Of a stretch of DNA of 12,951 bases, positions 6,184-12,148 are shown piece by piece; the stretch's first letter is position 1, and the number at the start of each line of letters is the position of its first letter. Below the pieces are notes generated by a model. That model saw nothing but the letters and a program-made list of their open reading frames with translations. It made no database searches and was not told the origin of the DNA. The DNA is from UMGS1002 sp045586785 (GTDB taxonomy: Bacteria; Bacillota; Clostridia; Oscillospirales; CAG-272). The stretch covers positions 1-12,951 of the forward strand of contig JAZNBA010000005.1 in assembly GCA_045586785.1 (NCBI GenBank), read 5' to 3'. The position numbers and the translations under genes were made by a program.

Positions 6184-6215
6184 CCGCGATTTATCAAAGT
6201 TCGGGTTGTTATATG
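6184..6215 (+). promoter_or_regulatory. Promoter-like upstream element 2 of the set
   Basis: CCGCGATTTATCAAAG (6184-6199) then TTGTTATATG, with TGT-TATATG as the extended -10 (6207-6215). The -10 would overlap the ATG at 6213, arguing for the downstream start at 6243. Confidence 0.45.
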
Positions 6216-6242
6216 CACAAACCGAAGAAGGGACATCAAATC

Positions 6243-7040
6243 ATGAAGAAAAAATATCCTGCCAAGCTGTTTTGGATAGGCGTACTGATCAATATTCTCA
6301 GGCAATTCCTTTTGGTCATCGCGGCGCTTGTGCTGATGGTGATCGGAATATGGTACCCCGTATGCTCCCTGATCAGCTTAGGTATTCTGGTGCTGGTTTT
6401 CGTTGTGGCCATTGTAGGACAGCTCCGATACAGACATACCCTTTTGCACAGCAATGACCCCGAAATGGAAAGCTTGCGGCAAACGGTTCTGGACGAGAAT
6501 TGGCAAGGCAACATCATGACCATGCTTGGAAACGTCATCAAGGGCTCGGGCGAGGATCATGAGCGCTATCTTGACATGTCCCATGACGAGCTGGAAGCAC
6601 TTTCGGACGATGAGTTGTTTTGCGCAGTTGATGCAAGAGTTGAGGAGCAGGTGGAACGCTACGAGGATTTGGCAGACGGGCTGAATGCGCTCAACGCCTC
6701 TCAAAAGGTTTTCTATACGCTCAATTGGCTTGAAATAGAGGTCAACAACGGCGGATTGTGCCAGTTTTTTGTCAATTCCAGCCGCATCGTTGCCCCTTGG
6801 GTAAGCACAAGTATGGACATGATCGGTGCTGTCGAGCACCAAAGGCTGTACGATGACTTTGTGAAAGAAAACGGCATTGATTTGAACGATCTTTCCTTTT
6901 TTGACGTGCAAAAGGTAAGCGAATTTGAAGAGAAAATAAAGCGATATCCGTTTGATCAATACGATCATGCATTTTATCAAATGGAGCCGCTGGAAGCTTA
7001 TTTGAAGCGATATATCCGAGAACACCTGACGGATTTTTAA
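6243..7040 (+). CDS. Membrane-anchored DUF4375 (DMP19-like) protein
   Basis: The chosen start is ATG 6243 (MKKKYPAKLF; AAGGGA at 6228-6233), because the ATG at 6213 lies inside the likely -10 box. It has 265 aa. Two hydrophobic segments (~21-37 and ~40-60) after a lysine-rich start put both ends in the cytoplasm. An acidic linker follows (~72-150). Residues ~105-262 match DUF4375; the signature is EVNNGGLCQFFVNSS (166-180) followed by an IGA-containing helix. The best-known DUF4375 protein is DMP19 of Neisseria, a DNA-mimic that binds a nucleoid protein and a repressor, but most members are unstudied and soluble. Membrane tethering is the unusual point. The role here is unknown. Confidence 0.85.
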   Translation: MKKKYPAKLFWIGVLINILRQFLLVIAALVLMVIGIWYPVCSLISLGILVLVFVVAIVGQLRYRHTLLHSNDPEMESLRQTVLDENWQGNIMTMLGNVIKGSGEDHERYLDMSHDELEALSDDELFCAVDARVEEQVERYEDLADGLNALNASQKVFYTLNWLEIEVNNGGLCQFFVNSSRIVAPWVSTSMDMIGAVEHQRLYDDFVKENGIDLNDLSFFDVQKVSEFEEKIKRYPFDQYDHAFYQMEPLEAYLKRYIREHLTDF

Positions 7041-7059
7041 AAAGATAAAAATTTTTACA

Positions 7060-7094
7060 TTCAGCAAATTTTTCCAAATCTCGATTGTTATATA
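7060..7094 (+). promoter_or_regulatory. Promoter-like upstream element 3 of the set
   Basis: CAGCAAATTTTTCCAAAT starting near 7064, then TTGTTATATA with the extended -10 TGT-TATATA (7086-7094). It lies 30 nt before the start at 7124 and resembles 5445-5477 most closely. Confidence 0.5.
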
Positions 7095-7123
7095 CAGTAT
7101 CAGCCAAGTAAGGAGTATAACGA

Positions 7124-8056
7124 ATGCCCAAAGGTAATAAAACAGCGCTGACGGTCATATTGCTTCTGGCAGTCGTGCTGTCTTTGACGGGTTGCACCCA
7201 TGGAGCAATCCACCCACCGCTTGACAGCACCGCACCCGACACGCAGGAGCTGCTCACGACAAGCGTAACCGAAACCGAACCACCGCCCGAGGATACCACC
7301 GAGGACGACTCTCTTGCAGAGATCAATCAAATGCGCGAGGATTACGCGCTGGGCACTTGCCAACAGCTCCGCGGAACCGTATCGGTCGTTCTCTTTTACA
7401 TCAACGACTTTGAGAGCAATTGGACAAATGGGCAGATCACAAAATTTACCGAAAAAGAAGTCGAGCCCGGGCTGGAATTTTTGGAAAAGCAGGCTCTGAA
7501 ATACGGAGTTGCGCTGAATTTCGAGATTGCAAGCGTTCACAAATCGGTCTATTACGACGACGAGGTGATCGTCAGCGTCAGAGACACGGGGCTTGCAACC
7601 ATAGACGTGCTGACGCAGGCGGCACGCGGCATCGGCTTTGCAGACACAGAGGAGATGCTTGACAGCTTCCGCAAGGAATATGGGACAGACGAGGTGGTTT
7701 GTTTTACCATCTTCCACAAAAACGGAACGGCATACGCCATCAATCCCAAGCGGGGCGCGACCCCCTTTGTGGACGAGCATTGCATTGTGTTTGTGCGCGA
7801 TCTGAATTCGAGCGGCAACGACCCCGCCGGCTCGCAAGCCTCTATCATCGCGCACGAGATGCTGCATCTTTTCGGGGCTGAGGATTTTTACGCCTCTGCT
7901 TCGCGAAAGCAGCTGGCACGAGCGCTTTATCCGAGCGACATCATGCTGGGAGCCAATTACGACGTGCGCACCAACACACTCGGCAAGGCGACTGCCTTTT
8001 ATATCGGGTGGACAGACGAGATCCCTGACATCCTGTACGACGAGGGATGGGGTTAA
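7124..8056 (+). CDS. Lipoprotein with a zinc-metalloprotease motif
   Basis: This 310-aa secreted protein begins with a classical lipoprotein signal: MPKGNK, a hydrophobic stretch (8-21) and the lipobox LTGC with Cys24, so it should be anchored to the outer face of the membrane. A Pro/Thr/Glu-rich low-complexity linker (~28-65) follows. The body carries HEMLHLFGAED at 244-254, the HExxHxxGxxD zinc-binding arrangement of metzincin-like metallopeptidases (third ligand Asp, as in snapalysin-type enzymes), preceded by SQASIIA, as usual for an active-site helix. No named peptidase family is recognised from the remainder. Start: ATG 7124 with AAGGAG (7110-7115) 8 nt upstream. The DUF4234 gene follows after 35 nt. 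Metal binding is likely; substrate unknown. Confidence 0.82.
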   Translation: MPKGNKTALTVILLLAVVLSLTGCTHGAIHPPLDSTAPDTQELLTTSVTETEPPPEDTTEDDSLAEINQMREDYALGTCQQLRGTVSVVLFYINDFESNWTNGQITKFTEKEVEPGLEFLEKQALKYGVALNFEIASVHKSVYYDDEVIVSVRDTGLATIDVLTQAARGIGFADTEEMLDSFRKEYGTDEVVCFTIFHKNGTAYAINPKRGATPFVDEHCIVFVRDLNSSGNDPAGSQASIIAHEMLHLFGAEDFYASASRKQLARALYPSDIMLGANYDVRTNTLGKATAFYIGWTDEIPDILYDEGWG

Positions 8057-8091
8057 ATTTATAGAATTTTTGACAAATAAGGAGAATCACT

Positions 8092-8565
8092 ATGGCATAC
8101 CCTTACAACGTAGACTACGAAGCCGCCGCCAAGGAAAAGGCACATCAGGAGCCCGTACTGAAAACCGACAGACAGATGTGGAAGCTGATGCTGCTCAATA
8201 TCTGCACCTGCGGCATTTATTCCATTCTGTTCTTTATTCCCTTTTCCTTTGATATTGACAAGGTTGCCCCCAAGCGCGACGGCGGCAAAACCTTCAATTT
8301 CCTGTTCGCTTACCTCCTTGCCCTGATCACCGGCAATATTGCACTGTGGGCTTGGTTTTATCATATCACCGAGCGCGTTGAGGAGGCGCTGGCAGCACGC
8401 GGCATTGACTATTCGTTGGGCATGAGCGATTTCTGGGGCTGGTACGTGCTTGGCTCGTTCATTTTGGTCGGACCTTTCGTTTACTTCCATAAGCTCTGTA
8501 CCGCCATGAACCTGCTTTGCGAGGATTTCAACGAGCAGCAAAAGAACAAAAAGGAACAGAAATAA
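8092..8565 (+). CDS. DUF4234 membrane protein
   Basis: The product is 157 aa. After a polar N-terminus (1-25), the start of the DUF4234 domain is clear: a first helix reading MLLNICTCGIYSILFF, the domain's typical (T)xGIY turn, then a charged loop (DKVAPKRDGGK), a second hydrophobic span (NFLFAYLLALITGNIALWAWF), and a further span near 115-132. The C-terminus is highly charged (NEQQKNKKEQK). The domain's function is not known; it is common in Gram-positive envelope gene sets. Start: ATG 8092, with AAGGAG (8079-8084) 7 nt before it and 35 nt after the metalloprotease stop, so the two are probably co-transcribed. Transcription ends at the hairpin 8574-8603. Confidence 0.88.
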   Translation: MAYPYNVDYEAAAKEKAHQEPVLKTDRQMWKLMLLNICTCGIYSILFFIPFSFDIDKVAPKRDGGKTFNFLFAYLLALITGNIALWAWFYHITERVEEALAARGIDYSLGMSDFWGWYVLGSFILVGPFVYFHKLCTAMNLLCEDFNEQQKNKKEQK

Positions 8566-8573
8566 ATAAACAG

Positions 8574-8603
8574 CAAAGAGCACCTTTTGCGAGGTGCTCT
8601 TTG
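8574..8603. terminator. Bidirectional terminator between convergent genes
   Basis: CAAAGAGCACCT (8574-8585) and AGGTGCTCTTTG (8592-8603) are perfect 12-bp arms around TTTGCG. It lies between the stops of the plus-strand DUF4234 gene and the minus-strand zinc-ribbon gene, and the A/T ends of the arms suit both directions. Confidence 0.8.
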
Positions 8604-8612
8604 TATATGTAC

Positions 8613-9023
8613 TCAATCCAGCGGGGGCATGTCCTTTTCCTCGGCGGGCTCGGGCACGATGGTGTTGGTCCAGAAGCCGGGGCGGATGTGCGCCTTGACA
8701 AAGGCGGTGGGATTTTCCTCGGTGAGCTGAATGGTCAGATCCTCACACTTTCTGGTCGCACCGCAGGTAATGTGCAGTTTATAGGTGCCGTAAGGCAACG
8801 GAAAACGCGCACTCTGTTTGTTTCCGATATGTCCGTAAGGCTCTCCGTTGATATAAATCCCGTAGCCAACGGCAATGCCGATGGGCGAGCCCATGCGGTA
8901 GATCTGGATAAAGCTATCACCAACAGCAGGCATTTCAGCGCCGCAGGACGGACACTTAGCACCTGCGGGCAGGTTGTCCACGTGCTTGCAGGAGGGGCAT
9001 TTCATTCTCAGTAATGATGGCAT
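8613..9023 (-). CDS. Zinc-ribbon protein with a C-terminal β-domain
   Basis: The product is 136 aa. Residues ~7-30 hold two CPxC knuckles (CPSC...CPSC), a zinc-ribbon typical of small Firmicutes proteins with an N-terminal metal-binding tag. Residues ~36-110 form a probable β-sandwich: repeated short strands with INGEPYGHIGNKQS, then PLPYGTYKLHI, a layout like PEGA/DUF2846-type domains that display a short conserved turn. The C-terminus is Pro/Glu-rich. There is no membrane span or signal. Start: ATG at 9023 (minus), with AAAGGAG (9031-9037) 7 nt upstream; the second Met (residue 7) is not preceded by a ribosome site. It has its own promoter at 9074-9102. The domain call is by resemblance only; function unknown. 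Confidence 0.8.
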   Translation of the reverse strand: MPSLLRMKCPSCKHVDNLPAGAKCPSCGAEMPAVGDSFIQIYRMGSPIGIAVGYGIYINGEPYGHIGNKQSARFPLPYGTYKLHITCGATRKCEDLTIQLTEENPTAFVKAHIRPGFWTNTIVPEPAEEKDMPPLD

Positions 9024-9073
9024 AAAAAATCTCCTTTGTTTATAAAGTCCGGGGGAAACGATCCCCTTGATTT

Positions 9074-9102
9074 ATTATAGCATAAAATTGATACAAAATC
9101 AA
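9074..9102 (-). promoter_or_regulatory. Promoter of the zinc-ribbon gene (TTGATT-17-TATAAT)
   Basis: On the minus strand TTGATT (9102-9097), 17 nt, then TATAAT (9079-9074) preceded by TGC. An 8-bp inverted repeat, CTTGATTT (9066-9073) and AAATCAAG (9096-9103), covers the -35 and the likely start point and could be an operator pair. Confidence 0.75.
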
Positions 9103-9125
9103 GAGCTTTTATTACGCATGCGGAA

Positions 9126-9154
9126 TTGACACCGCAACCGATTTATGCTACAAT
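9126..9154 (+). promoter_or_regulatory. Promoter of the oxidoreductase-kinase operon (TTGACA-17-TACAAT)
   Basis: TTGACA (9126-9131), a 17-nt spacer and TACAAT (9149-9154), with TG at 9146-9147, lie 30 nt before the start at 9185. It is back-to-back with the minus-strand promoter at 9074-9102. Confidence 0.8.
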
Positions 9155-9184
9155 AAAATCAGATTATGAAAGGCGGTAACTTTT

Positions 9185-10129
9185 ATGAAAACAGCTATTT
9201 ACGGTGTATGGCACGTACACGCGCCCGATTACACGAGAACGGCAATGCAACACGGTGAGGTTGTCGGCTTTTACGAGCCCGACGACGCGCTGGCCAAGGC
9301 CTTTGGCGATTTGTTCGGTCTGCCCCGCTTTGCGACCCCCGAGGAGCTGCTGGCAAGCGACGCCGAGGGTGTGATCGTTTGCTCGGCAACAAACACCCAC
9401 GCCGACGACATGGTCAAAATTGCTCATGCGGGCAAGCACATTTTTACCGAAAAGGTGCTCGCGCTGACCGACGAGGACTGCGCGCGCGTGGCCGAGGCGG
9501 TGCGCCGGAGCGGCGTGACCTTCACCATTTCCCTGTTTCAGAAATATCTCCCCTCCCGCCGTGCGGTCAAGGCCGTTGCCATGAGCGGCGAGCTGGGCAA
9601 TATCAACTATCTGCGCTTCCGCAACTGCCACTCGGGCAGTAGTGCGGATTGGCTCCCTGCGCACTTTTACAATCGCGAGCAGTGCGGCGGCGGTGCCATG
9701 ATCGACCTTGGCGCACACGGCATGTACCTGACCCATTGGATCTTAGGCGAGCCCATCAGCGCAAAATCGGCGTTTACACTCTGCAACCAAAATCCCGGCG
9801 CGGCGGCCAAAAACCTTGACCGGGTTGAGGACAATGCGGTCACAATCATGACCTTTGAGAGCGGCGCGATTGCGGTCAATGAAACCGGCTTTGTGTCCTG
9901 CTGCTCCCCCGTTATCTTCGAGGTGCACGGCGACAAGGGATACGTTTACATGGAAAAGGACCGCGTCATCAAATGCACACAGGCCACCGGCGGCAAGCAG
10001 GTAGAGGTCGAGCTCCCCGAGGCACTCCCCTTACCCATTGAGCAATTTGTCACCGGCAAGATTTTGGACGGCTGTGGCATGGACGAGGCCAAGGCGCTGA
10101 CGCACATGATGGTGATGGCGTATAACTAA
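9185..10129 (+). CDS. Gfo/Idh/MocA-family NAD(P)-dependent sugar oxidoreductase
   Basis: This 314-aa cytoplasmic enzyme has an N-terminal Rossmann fold and a C-terminal β-sheet domain. The first strand reads AIYGVWHVHAPDY (4-16), an atypical variant lacking the usual GxGxxG but seen in part of the family. EK at 89-90 (FTEKV) aligns with the EKP motif whose Lys helps catalysis; here Val replaces Pro. GGGAMIDLGAHGMY contains the D174/H178 pair of the substrate site. Members oxidise or isomerise sugars, inositols and amino sugars; the exact substrate is not readable. The start has an AAAGGCGG site (9169-9176). The gene ends 7 nt before a sugar-kinase-family gene, so a joint role in catabolism of an amino or anhydro sugar is likely. 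Codon use is GC-rich. Confidence 0.88.
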   Translation: MKTAIYGVWHVHAPDYTRTAMQHGEVVGFYEPDDALAKAFGDLFGLPRFATPEELLASDAEGVIVCSATNTHADDMVKIAHAGKHIFTEKVLALTDEDCARVAEAVRRSGVTFTISLFQKYLPSRRAVKAVAMSGELGNINYLRFRNCHSGSSADWLPAHFYNREQCGGGAMIDLGAHGMYLTHWILGEPISAKSAFTLCNQNPGAAAKNLDRVEDNAVTIMTFESGAIAVNETGFVSCCSPVIFEVHGDKGYVYMEKDRVIKCTQATGGKQVEVELPEALPLPIEQFVTGKILDGCGMDEAKALTHMMVMAYN

Positions 10130-10136
10130 GGATACT

Positions 10137-11045
10137 ATGATAAACAAATCCATTCAGTATTATTTAGGCATTGACGGCGGCGGCACAAAGACCATGTTTT
10201 TGCTGACCGATATGCGCGGCGTCAAGCTCTGCTCGGCAACGCTGGGGGCATCCAACCCCAACGACGTCGGTTTTGACGTGACCTGCGCCCTGTTGTCGGA
10301 CGGAATTGACACCGTAACAGGCGGCTATGATCGCGCGGCGATCTCCTGCTTTGCGGGCATTGCGGGTGCGGCGACGGGAGATCATGCATCAAAGATCACT
10401 GAGTTTTTGCGCTCTCTCGGCTTTGCACGTGCAGAAGCTGCGAGCGACCTTGCGCTCTCGCTGGCCGTTTGCCTTGGCGACGGCGACGGCATTGCCGTGA
10501 TCGCGGGCACGGGCTCGGTTGCCGTGGGTCGGTGCGGCGAGCAGCTCTACCGCGCAGGCGGCTACGGCTATCTGCTTGGCGACGCGGGCAGCGGCTTTGC
10601 GCTCGGGCAGGGGGCGATTTTGGCGGCTCTGCAGGCCGAGGACGGCAGTGGCGCGCCCACGATCTTGCAGGGTATGGTGACAGACCAATGCGGCACAGAG
10701 CGCGTTTTATCTTCCCTTTCGGATTTCTACCGTGGCGGCAAGACCGAGATCGCTCGGTACGCGCCCCTGATCTTCAAGGCGCATGCGCAGGGTGACGCGG
10801 TGGCCACCCGAATCCTGACCGACAACGTCCGCGCCATAGCGGCGAGTGTCCGCGCGCTTGCCACACGCATGGGCACGGATCGTGTGCGCGTGGTGATCTG
10901 CGGAGGCCTTAGTAAGCAGCACGCCGTGCTTCTGCCGCTCTTGCAGGACGCGCTTTCGGATGACAGCCGCACCTATTCCCTCTCGGCGGCACAGGATGCA
11001 CCCATCCAAGGGGCGTTGTATCTGGCCGGGCTGCGAAAGCAATAA
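10137..11045 (+). CDS. BadF/BadG-family ATPase, N-acetylglucosamine-kinase-like
   Basis: This 302-aa protein of the ASKHA (actin-like ATPase) fold has all nucleotide-binding signatures: phosphate-1 GIDGGGTKT (11-19), a conserved Asp (D104 in ASDLALSLA) in the catalytic-base position of sugar kinases, phosphate-2 AGTGS (123-127), the GGYGYLLGDAGSGFALG block typical of GlcNAc kinase/BadF relatives (~143-159), and the adenosine motif VICGGLS around G256-G257. No Fe-S cysteine pair of true benzoyl-CoA reductase activators is evident, so sugar phosphorylation (GlcNAc, glucosamine or a murein sugar) is the likelier role. It begins 7 nt after the oxidoreductase stop, with AAGGA overlapping the stop region (10130-10134 area). 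A strong terminator follows. Confidence 0.88.
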   Translation: MINKSIQYYLGIDGGGTKTMFLLTDMRGVKLCSATLGASNPNDVGFDVTCALLSDGIDTVTGGYDRAAISCFAGIAGAATGDHASKITEFLRSLGFARAEAASDLALSLAVCLGDGDGIAVIAGTGSVAVGRCGEQLYRAGGYGYLLGDAGSGFALGQGAILAALQAEDGSGAPTILQGMVTDQCGTERVLSSLSDFYRGGKTEIARYAPLIFKAHAQGDAVATRILTDNVRAIAASVRALATRMGTDRVRVVICGGLSKQHAVLLPLLQDALSDDSRTYSLSAAQDAPIQGALYLAGLRKQ

Positions 11046-11062
11046 AGAAAAATGAAAAAAAC

Positions 11063-11099
11063 AAGCAGGAATCTGATTGACTGTATCAGATTCCTGCTT
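11063..11099 (+). terminator. Terminator of the oxidoreductase-kinase operon
   Basis: AAGCAGGAATCTGA (11063-11076) and TCAGATTCCTGCTT (11086-11099) are perfect 14-bp arms around a 9-nt loop, followed by CTTTATT. It lies 17 nt after the kinase stop. Confidence 0.85.
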
Positions 11100-11105
11100 C
11101 TTTAT

Positions 11106-11408
11106 TAAGATGTGAAAGAGCATCTGTATGATGAATCTCACCCACCACCCACTCCAAGACTCGCTTTGCGATCTTCTCGCTCCGCGGTCCCCCCTCTCCC
11201 GCCGAGAGGGCTCATAATACGCATCCTTTCTTCTCGGGAAACCAAGATGTGAACGGTCTGAGTCTCAGCCCGCATTGCTCTGACATGAACTTACAAACAG
11301 CCTTCCCCGCTGGGGAAGGTGGCATTTTGCGACCTGTTTATTTTATGACCGTTTTGGTCCGCAAAATGACGGATGAGGTTCACCCTGCGGACGCTCTTTC
11401 ACGTCTTA
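11106..11408. mobile_element. MITE-like element with ~38-bp terminal inverted repeats
   Basis: The left end 11106-11143 and the reverse complement of 11371-11408 match at 30 of 38 positions, with only one mismatch in the first 16 (TAAGATGTGAAAGAGC against TAAGACGTGAAAGAGC); seven of the eight differences are transitions. TA stands at both ends and may be the target duplication. Inside are perfect hairpins: CCCTCTC/GAGAGGG (11192-11210), CCTTCCCC/GGGGAAGG (11301-11319), and CATTTTGC/GCAAAATG extended by GACC/GGTC (11323-11368). AAGATGTGAA occurs again at 11244-11253. The right half (GGTGGCATTTTGC...GACGGATGAGG) resembles, from memory, an intergenic repeat common in gut Clostridia. No transposase or gene is present. 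It fills the space between the kinase terminator and crp/fnr. Confidence 0.75.
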
Positions 11409-12065
11409 CAACAACACAAACCGGTTCTTTCTGCATTCGATGACGCCCTCGCGACGCAATTTGGAGATCTCGGCGGAAAGTCCGCTTCGGTCAACCTCTA
11501 AATAATCCGCCAGCTCCTGGCGGTCAAAAGGAATATCAAAGCTGTGCGAGCCCGTCTGCTTTTCCATGTAGGTCAGGTACGCCAACAATTTTTCTCTTGT
11601 TGAGCGTTTTGACGTGATATCCAGCTTCTGATGGAACATAATATTCTTGAGCGCAAGATCGCGCATAAGATTGTAAATCATTTGGCGGTGAAAATCACAG
11701 CCGTTGGTGCAGGTGTGCAGAACGTGACCGCTGTCGATCAACAGCACCTCGCAGGGCTCGTTTGCAATGATCGAAACCGGTATCGTGCTCATGCCCGCAC
11801 AGGCAAACGACTCACCGAACAGCTCGCCCGGCAGGATGCCCGAGACGATACTGCGGTTGCCGTAATAGTCGTGTCTGACGATCTGAGCCGACCCCGACAG
11901 CAATATGCCAAAATATTTGGCGGGATTGCCCTCGGCAAAAATGGTATACTTTTTATCAAAGGTCTCGCGTTTTGCCCCAAGACAGGACAGCATGGCGATC
12001 AGATGCTGATCCTCAATCTGGTCAAAGAGGGAGCATTTTCTTAAAATTCCAAAATATTTTTTCAA
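11406..12065 (-). CDS. Crp/Fnr-family transcription regulator
   Basis: The chosen start is the TTG at 12065 (minus), with AAAGGAG at 12078-12072 and a 6-nt spacing. The ATG at 12110 overlaps the -10 box (12114-12109) and would lie upstream of the transcript. The product is 219 aa, the usual family length. Residues ~5-115 form a cyclic-nucleotide-type β-barrel with the cassette GELFGESFACAG; the Arg that contacts cAMP phosphate in Crp is not in its usual place, so another ligand or redox signal is likely. Several Cys are present, including CTNGC, but not the four-Cys pattern of E. coli FNR. Residues ~140-219 carry the winged helix-turn-helix (RQELADYLEVDRSGLSAEIS as reader helix region). It is divergent from ldhA with a palindrome between them, so it probably controls lactate fermentation and itself. 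Its TAA stop lies in the MITE-like element's right end. Confidence 0.88.
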   Translation of the reverse strand: MKKYFGILRKCSLFDQIEDQHLIAMLSCLGAKRETFDKKYTIFAEGNPAKYFGILLSGSAQIVRHDYYGNRSIVSGILPGELFGESFACAGMSTIPVSIIANEPCEVLLIDSGHVLHTCTNGCDFHRQMIYNLMRDLALKNIMFHQKLDITSKRSTREKLLAYLTYMEKQTGSHSFDIPFDRQELADYLEVDRSGLSAEISKLRREGVIECRKNRFVLL

Positions 12066-12079
12066 AATTTTCTCCTTTT

Positions 12080-12093
12080 GTTGAAAATTCAAC
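12080..12093. promoter_or_regulatory. Palindromic candidate operator between crp/fnr and ldhA
   Basis: GTTGAA-AA-TTCAAC is a perfect 6-bp inverted repeat with a 2-nt centre at 12086.5. It sits just downstream of the regulator's predicted transcription start (about +15) and about 41.5 nt upstream of the start predicted from the ldhA -10 at 12116-12121. It contains the TTGA/TCAA half-sites of the Fnr family but with a shorter spacer than the TTGAT-N4-ATCAA consensus. Confidence 0.5.
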
Positions 12094-12108
12094 AGACTTA
12101 TCGTTCCC

Positions 12109-12137
12109 ATTATACTATAATAAATTCAGAAAATCAA
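12109..12137 (-). promoter_or_regulatory. Promoter of crp/fnr (TTGATT-17-TATAAT)
   Basis: On the minus strand TTGATT (12137-12132), a 17-nt spacer and TATAAT (12114-12109). Both hexamers and the TTGATTTT start are the same as in the zinc-ribbon promoter at 9074-9102. The ldhA promoter overlaps it on the other strand. Confidence 0.75.
12111..12121 (+). promoter_or_regulatory. -10 region of ldhA with a weak -35
   Basis: TATAAT (12116-12121) has no good -35 at 17 nt, which fits activator dependence. The overlapping TATACT (12111-12116) has a partial TTCAAC at 12088-12093, inside the palindrome. A ~28-nt leader precedes the start. Confidence 0.5.
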
Positions 12138-12148
12138 GAGAGGTTTAT

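Noticed and set aside
6213..6242. ATG at 6213 as the start of the DUF4375 gene
   Set aside because: It overlaps the predicted -10 box, and the MKKK start at 6243 has a ribosome-like AAGGGA upstream.
6378..7867. Long minus-strand frames at 6378-7067 and 7100-7867
   Set aside because: They lie opposite well-supported plus-strand genes, lack ribosome sites and match no family.
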